A stretch of DNA of 64,000 bases, from the NCBI RefSeq assembly GCF_021353235.1, contig NZ_JAJTWT010000003.1:620001-684000 (forward strand), written 5' to 3'. This DNA is from Pelomonas caseinilytica. Its GTDB lineage: Bacteria > Pseudomonadota > Gammaproteobacteria > Burkholderiales > Burkholderiaceae_C. Below the pieces are notes generated by a model, which saw only the letters and a list, made by a program, of their open reading frames with translations, did not search any database and had not been told where the DNA came from. The translations under genes were made by a program, and so were the position numbers. Shown here piece by piece: positions 58,745-64,000 of this stretch. Each line of letters starts with the position of its first letter. The first letter of the stretch is position 1.

Positions 58745-59740
58745 TCAGGAATGCCGCTCAACCGACTGAATTGCGAATTCTAGCAGAGATTCCGTCCACT
58801 TGTTGCGAGGAAGCTGCTGAAGGCATTCGCTGGCCTGCCTGGCTTCGGCGCGGGCCGCTTCGCGGGTGGATTCGAGCGCGCCGGTCGAGCGCACGATGGC
58901 GACGATGTCCTGCAGCTTGTCCAGCTCGCCTTCCTCAATCGCGTGGCGCAGCAGCGCCCGCTGTTCCGGCGTGGCGCGTTCCATCGCGATCAGCAGCGGC
59001 AGCGTGGTCTTGCCTTCACGCAGGTCATCGCCGATGTTCTTGCCGAGTTCGTGCGTGTCGCCTTCGTAGTCGAGCACGTCGTCGATGAGCTGGAAGGCCG
59101 TGCCGAGGGCGCGGCCATAGGCGGCGCAGGCTTCTTCGACGTCAGCCGGCGCGTCGGCCAGCACGGCGCCGAGCCGGGCGCTCGCCTCGAAGAGCTTGGC
59201 CGTCTTGAAGCGGATGACACGCAGGTAGCTCTCGACGCTGATGTCGGGATCGTGCATGTTCATCAGTTGCAGGACCTCGCCTTCGGCGATGACGTTGGTC
59301 GCCTCGGCCAGCACCTCCAGCACACGCATCCGATCCACCGAGACCATCATCTGGAAGGCTCGCGAGTAGAGGAAGTCGCCCACCAGCACGCTGGCGGCAT
59401 TGCCGAAGAGGGCGTTGGCCGTGGGCTTGCCGCGGCGCAGCGACGATTCATCGACCACGTCGTCGTGCAGCAGCGTGGCCGTGTGGATGAACTCGACGAC
59501 CGCCGCCAGTTCGAAGCGGGCAGAGCTGTCAAAGCCCAGGGCGTTGGCGAACAACAGCACGAGCTTGGGGCGCATGCGCTTGCCGCCCGCGCGCACGATG
59601 TAATGTGCAATCTGGTCGATGAGGGCGACGTCTGAGCTCAGGCGCTGGGCGATGACGGCGTCGACCTGGGCCATTTCATCGGCCAGTACGGCGAGAGCCT
59701 CGGCAACTTGGGATGGGGACGAGGTTGACTCGACGCGCAC
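58745..59740 (-). CDS. ispB: Polyprenyl diphosphate synthase (octaprenyl type)
   Basis: IspB builds the isoprenoid side chain of ubiquinone. The 331-residue trans-prenyltransferase has GGKRMRPKL (52-60), the first Asp-rich motif [14 protein letters not shown] (D93, D94, D97) and the second [13 protein letters not shown] near 217. Chain length (C40 assumed) cannot be fixed from sequence alone. It sits divergent to rplU, the standard location. The tRNA-Pro lies 34 bases downstream and may share the transcript. Confidence 0.93.
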   Translation of the reverse strand: MRVESTSSPSQVAEALAVLADEMAQVDAVIAQRLSSDVALIDQIAHYIVRAGGKRMRPKLVLLFANALGFDSSARFELAAVVEFIHTATLLHDDVVDESSLRRGKPTANALFGNAASVLVGDFLYSRAFQMMVSVDRMRVLEVLAEATNVIAEGEVLQLMNMHDPDISVESYLRVIRFKTAKLFEASARLGAVLADAPADVEEACAAYGRALGTAFQLIDDVLDYEGDTHELGKNIGDDLREGKTTLPLLIAMERATPEQRALLRHAIEEGELDKLQDIVAIVRSTGALESTREAARAEARQASECLQQLPRNKWTESLLEFAIQSVERHS

Positions 59741-59768
59741 TCTGGTCTCTCAAGCTAGTAATCGAAGG

Positions 59769-59774
59769 ATTATA
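59769..59774 (-). promoter_or_regulatory. Candidate -10 element of ispB
   Basis: A perfect TATAAT on the minus strand, 28 bases before the ispB ATG, inside CTTCCTATAATCC, which also precedes mrcA. No convincing -35 box accompanies it. Confidence 0.4.
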
Positions 59775-59852
59775 GGAAGCAGGGCGCCGCCGCCGCCCTC
59801 GTCGTGGGCGGTGCCAGCCTTCTGGTTCGTTAGGCGCCAGGGCCTGGAGGCA

Positions 59853-59882
59853 TTGCCAAGCAGAAAAAGCTCAGGGTATACT
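59853..59882 (+). promoter_or_regulatory. Promoter of rplU-rpmA
   Basis: TTGCCA (59853-59858), 18-base spacer, TATACT (59877-59882). The predicted start near 59889 gives a leader of about 129 nt before rplU. Confidence 0.6.
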
Positions 59883-59976
59883 CGCGGGCTCTTTGCATTT
59901 CGTGCGTCCATGGCGGGCGGCATGCGGGAGACACCAAAAATCGACAAAAAGGCCCGGTCTGGGGCGGCCATGCCGC

Positions 59977-60005
59977 GCAGCCGGGTGAATGCACCCACCC
60001 GGTGC
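59977..60005 (+). promoter_or_regulatory. Hairpin next to the rplU ribosome binding site
   Basis: CCGGGTG (59981-59987) pairs with CACCCGG (59996-60002). The stem extends to GCA/TGC at 59977-59979 and 60003-60005 with one bulged G. It ends 2 bases before the GGAAGGA ribosome site of rplU. It could be the binding site for autoregulation by L21 (inference). Confidence 0.4.
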
Positions 60006-60017
60006 GGAAGGATGAGT

Positions 60018-60329
60018 ATGTACGCGGTCATTAAAACCGGCGGCAAGCAGTACAAGGTTGCTGCCGGTGAAAAGATCAAGGTCGAGCTGCTCGACGCGGA
60101 AGTCGGCGCCGAGGTCACCCTGGACCAGGTGCTGGCCGTCGGCAACGGCAGCGAGCTGAAGATCGGCGCTCCGCTGGTCGCCGGCGCCACCGTCAGCGCC
60201 AAGGTCGTGAGCCACGGCAAGCACGACAAGGTCCGTATCTTCAAGCTGCGTCGCCGCAAGCACTACAAGAAGAGCCAGGGCCATCGCCAGAACTTCACCG
60301 AGCTGGAAATCAGCGCGGTCAACGGCTGA
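60018..60329 (+). CDS. rplU: Large-subunit ribosomal protein bL21
   Basis: bL21 binds 23S rRNA in the 50S subunit. The 103-residue protein starts [20 protein letters not shown] and has the diagnostic [20 protein letters not shown] near 75-94. The ATG at 60018 is 5 bases after AAGGA. An in-frame ATG two codons earlier sits inside that site and is less likely. It is followed by rpmA after 35 bases. Confidence 0.96.
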   Translation: MYAVIKTGGKQYKVAAGEKIKVELLDAEVGAEVTLDQVLAVGNGSELKIGAPLVAGATVSAKVVSHGKHDKVRIFKLRRRKHYKKSQGHRQNFTELEISAVNG

Positions 60330-60364
60330 TCCAGCCGCTTACGCCACTTTCGAGGAGCTAACTC

Positions 60365-60628
60365 ATGGCACAGAAAAAAGGCGGCGGTTCCACCCGGAAC
60401 GGCCGTGACTCCAAGCCCAAGATGCTGGGCGTCAAGGCCTACGGCGGCGAACTGATCTCCGCGGGCTCGATCATCGTGCGCCAGCGCGGCACCCGTTTCC
60501 ACGCCGGCACCAACGTCGGCATGGGCAAGGACCACACGCTGTTCGCCCTGGTGGACGGCCACGTCAGCTTCACCACCAAGGGCGCGAGCAACCGCGCGAC
60601 CGTGGTGGTCACGCCCCTGGCCGCCTGA
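60365..60628 (+). CDS. rpmA: Large-subunit ribosomal protein bL27
   Basis: bL27 reaches toward the peptidyl-transferase centre of the 50S subunit. The 87-residue protein starts [19 protein letters not shown], the conserved flexible N-terminus, and has [19 protein letters not shown] and [17 protein letters not shown]. The ribosome site is GAGGAG. It ends with a terminator, which separates it from obgE. Confidence 0.97.
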   Translation: MAQKKGGGSTRNGRDSKPKMLGVKAYGGELISAGSIIVRQRGTRFHAGTNVGMGKDHTLFALVDGHVSFTTKGASNRATVVVTPLAA

Positions 60629-60668
60629 GGCGCCAGCCCCTGCGGGCGATTTGATCGCCCGGCCAGCC

Positions 60669-60693
60669 AAGCCCCGGCCATCCCGGGGCTTTG
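60669..60693 (+). terminator. Terminator after rpmA
   Basis: Stem AAGCCCCGG/CCGGGGCTT (60669-60677 and 60683-60691) with a short T-rich tail. A second hairpin CGGGCGAT/ATCGCCCG at 60643-60661 precedes it but has no T-run. Confidence 0.65.
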
Positions 60694-60703
60694 TCATTTC
60701 TGA

Positions 60704-62943
<2,240 letters not shown>

Positions 62944-62953
62944 GAGCCGCCGG

Positions 62954-63547
62954 TCATTCCTTGGCGTCGCCTTCCGGTGGCGCCGCGACCGTGGACTCCA
63001 GCGGCATGGGCCCGCTGTGCCGTTCCCGGTGCGCGGGGCGCATGCCGGCGCGCAGGTAGCGGTTGTGGTGGTTGATGCGCGGCAGGTAGCGCGCCAGCTC
63101 CGTCAGCGCCATCTCGTAGACGCCGCGCTTGAACTCGATGACGGCATCCAGCGGCACCCAGTACTCGTTCCAGCGCCAGGCGTCGAACTCCGGATGGTCG
63201 GTGGCGCGCAGGTTCATGTCGCAGTCGCGCCCCATCATCTGCAGCAGGAACCAGATCTGTTTCTGCCCGCGGTAGTGCCCACGCGCATCGCGCCGGATGA
63301 AGTGCTCGGGCACCTCGTAGCGCAGCCAGTCGCGCGTGCGGGCGATGATGCGCACATGCTCGGGGGTGAGTCCCACTTCCTCGTGGAGCTCTCGGTACAT
63401 CGCCTGCTCGGGCGTCTCACCGTGCTTGATGCCCCCTTGCGGGAACTGCCAGGAGTGTGTCCGGATGCGTTTGCCCCAGAACACCTCGTTGCGCTGGTTG
63501 AGCAGGATGATGCCGACGTTGGGGCGGAAGCCTTCACGGTCGAGCAT
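62954..63547 (-). CDS. rppH: RNA pyrophosphohydrolase RppH
   Basis: RppH removes pyrophosphate from mRNA 5' ends and so triggers decay. The 197-residue Nudix protein starts [20 protein letters not shown]. The Nudix box runs from [13 protein letters not shown] to RELHEEVGL. The family's [10 protein letters not shown] and [16 protein letters not shown] also occur. The ATG at 63547 is preferred over an in-frame TTG two codons upstream. The Pro/Glu-rich tail makes it about 20 residues longer than the E. coli enzyme. It is divergent from proS, the usual pair. Confidence 0.95.
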   Translation of the reverse strand: MLDREGFRPNVGIILLNQRNEVFWGKRIRTHSWQFPQGGIKHGETPEQAMYRELHEEVGLTPEHVRIIARTRDWLRYEVPEHFIRRDARGHYRGQKQIWFLLQMMGRDCDMNLRATDHPEFDAWRWNEYWVPLDAVIEFKRGVYEMALTELARYLPRINHHNRYLRAGMRPAHRERHSGPMPLESTVAAPPEGDAKE

Positions 63548-63648
63548 AATCAACCTCGAATCTCTAGTTGGTTCGATTATTGCATCGGGCCGCGATTGCG
63601 ATACGGTCCTCGCTAACCCGAAGATTTGTCAGGTTTTGCCGCGAATTC

Positions 63649-63676
63649 GGCCGGGTTTTCACCCGGCCTTCGTTTT
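63649..63676 (+). terminator. Terminator-like hairpin in the proS leader
   Basis: Stem GGCCGGGT/ACCCGGCC (63649-63656 and 63661-63668), TTTC loop, then TTCGTTTT. It points rightwards and lies only 15 bases before the proS ATG, with no rightward gene before it since proB, which ends 705 bases away. It may act as an attenuator: AACCCG at 63615-63620 could pair with CGGGTT at 63653-63658 and block it. Confidence 0.5.
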
Positions 63677-63691
63677 CTCATCCGCTCCCCC

Positions 63692-64000
63692 ATGAAAGCC
63701 ACCCAGTTCTTCGTCTCCACGCTGAAGGAAGCCCCCGCCGACGCCGAGGTCGTCAGCCACAAGCTGATGATGCGCGCCGGCATGATCAAGCGCCTGGGCG
63801 CCGGCATATACAACTACATGCCGATGGGGTTGCGCGTCATCCGCAAGGTCGAAAAGATCATCCGGGAGGAGATGGACGCGGCCGGCGCCGTCGAGTGCCT
63901 GATGCCCGTCATCCAGCCGGCCGAGCTGTGGCAGGAAACCGGCCGCTTCGACAAGATGGGCCCGGAGCTGCTGCGGGTGAAGGACCGCCATGGCCGCGAC
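63692..64000 (+). CDS. proS: Prolyl-tRNA synthetase (partial, N-terminus)
   Basis: ProS charges tRNA-Pro with proline. Only the first 103 residues are in the window and the frame runs off the right edge. [20 protein letters not shown] opens the bacterial ProRS type. The class II motif 1 region follows with [20 protein letters not shown] and [18 protein letters not shown]. The start is the ATG at 63692; no strong ribosome site is visible because a terminator-like hairpin occupies the region just upstream. It diverges from rppH. Confidence 0.95.
   Translation, partial: MKATQFFVSTLKEAPADAEVVSHKLMMRAGMIKRLGAGIYNYMPMGLRVIRKVEKIIREEMDAAGAVECLMPVIQPAELWQETGRFDKMGPELLRVKDRHGRD

Noticed and set aside
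58634-58745. tRNA-Pro as an integration site of an island.
   Set aside because: No duplicated tRNA 3' end, integrase or atypical genes nearby; pilB and ispB are in a conserved context.
60643-60661. Hairpin CGGGCGAT/ATCGCCCG after rpmA as a separate terminator.
   Set aside because: It has no T-run; the next hairpin at 60669-60693 is the better terminator.

Overview
The window is GC-rich, gene-dense chromosomal DNA of a betaproteobacterium, most probably of the order Burkholderiales (Leptothrix/Rubrivivax/Roseateles-like; this placement is inference). The basis is gene content and order: pilMNOPQ next to aroK-aroB, an mlaFED-mlaA-mlaC-mlaB operon, pilBCD-coaE-zapD-yacG, two tandem GM-type porins, Coq7-type quinone hydroxylase, and rplU-rpmA-obgE-proB. 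Nothing looks like a prophage, genomic island or CRISPR locus. The only mobile-type gene is a single REP-associated tyrosine transposase.

Layout. 1-3353: end of a type II secretion cluster (gspK-J-I-H-G leftwards, gspC diverging). 3350-7513: a divergent CobT-family protein, ilvA, an intergenic region with a nest of palindromes and a candidate small RNA, an OsmC-family protein and coq7. 7712-9998: two porins, each with its own terminator. 10176-14080: an oligopeptide/dipeptide-type ABC importer (two permeases, two ATPases, no binding protein). 14084-16989: lptM, cyaY, mrcA (PBP1A). 17274-27552: pilMNOPQ, a very large Ig-repeat lipoprotein, aroK, aroB. 27554-29524: dgt and the transposase with its REP-like flanks. 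29593-35837: gltB-gltD. 35902-42963: leftward minor-pilin operon pilE-fimT-pilV-pilW-pilX-pilY1. 43272-47219: Mla phospholipid transport operon. 47226-52894: hexR, zwf, then tal-pgi-HAD phosphatase divergently. 52884-58453: leftward yacG, zapD, coaE, pilD, pilC, pilB. 58634-64000: tRNA-Pro(CGG), ispB, rplU-rpmA, obgE-proB, rppH and the start of proS.

How the genes work together. Four separated blocks build type IV pili: assembly platform and secretin (pilMNOPQ), minor pilins and PilY1, and motor, platform and peptidase (pilBCD). PilD would also process the Gsp pseudopilins at the left end. HexR sits beside the zwf/tal-pgi genes it probably controls. The Mla operon, porins, PBP1A and LptM all serve the cell envelope.

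Most genes are tightly packed, and start codons often overlap the preceding stop (ATGA or GTGA). The most interesting non-coding signals are: a three-hairpin candidate sRNA at 6257-6343 with CCUCC motifs and a LacI-type palindrome; a terminator-like hairpin with a possible competing pairing in front of proS; a hairpin touching the rplU ribosome binding site; and REP-like motifs around the transposase. All functional calls come from reading the sequence; no database search was run.
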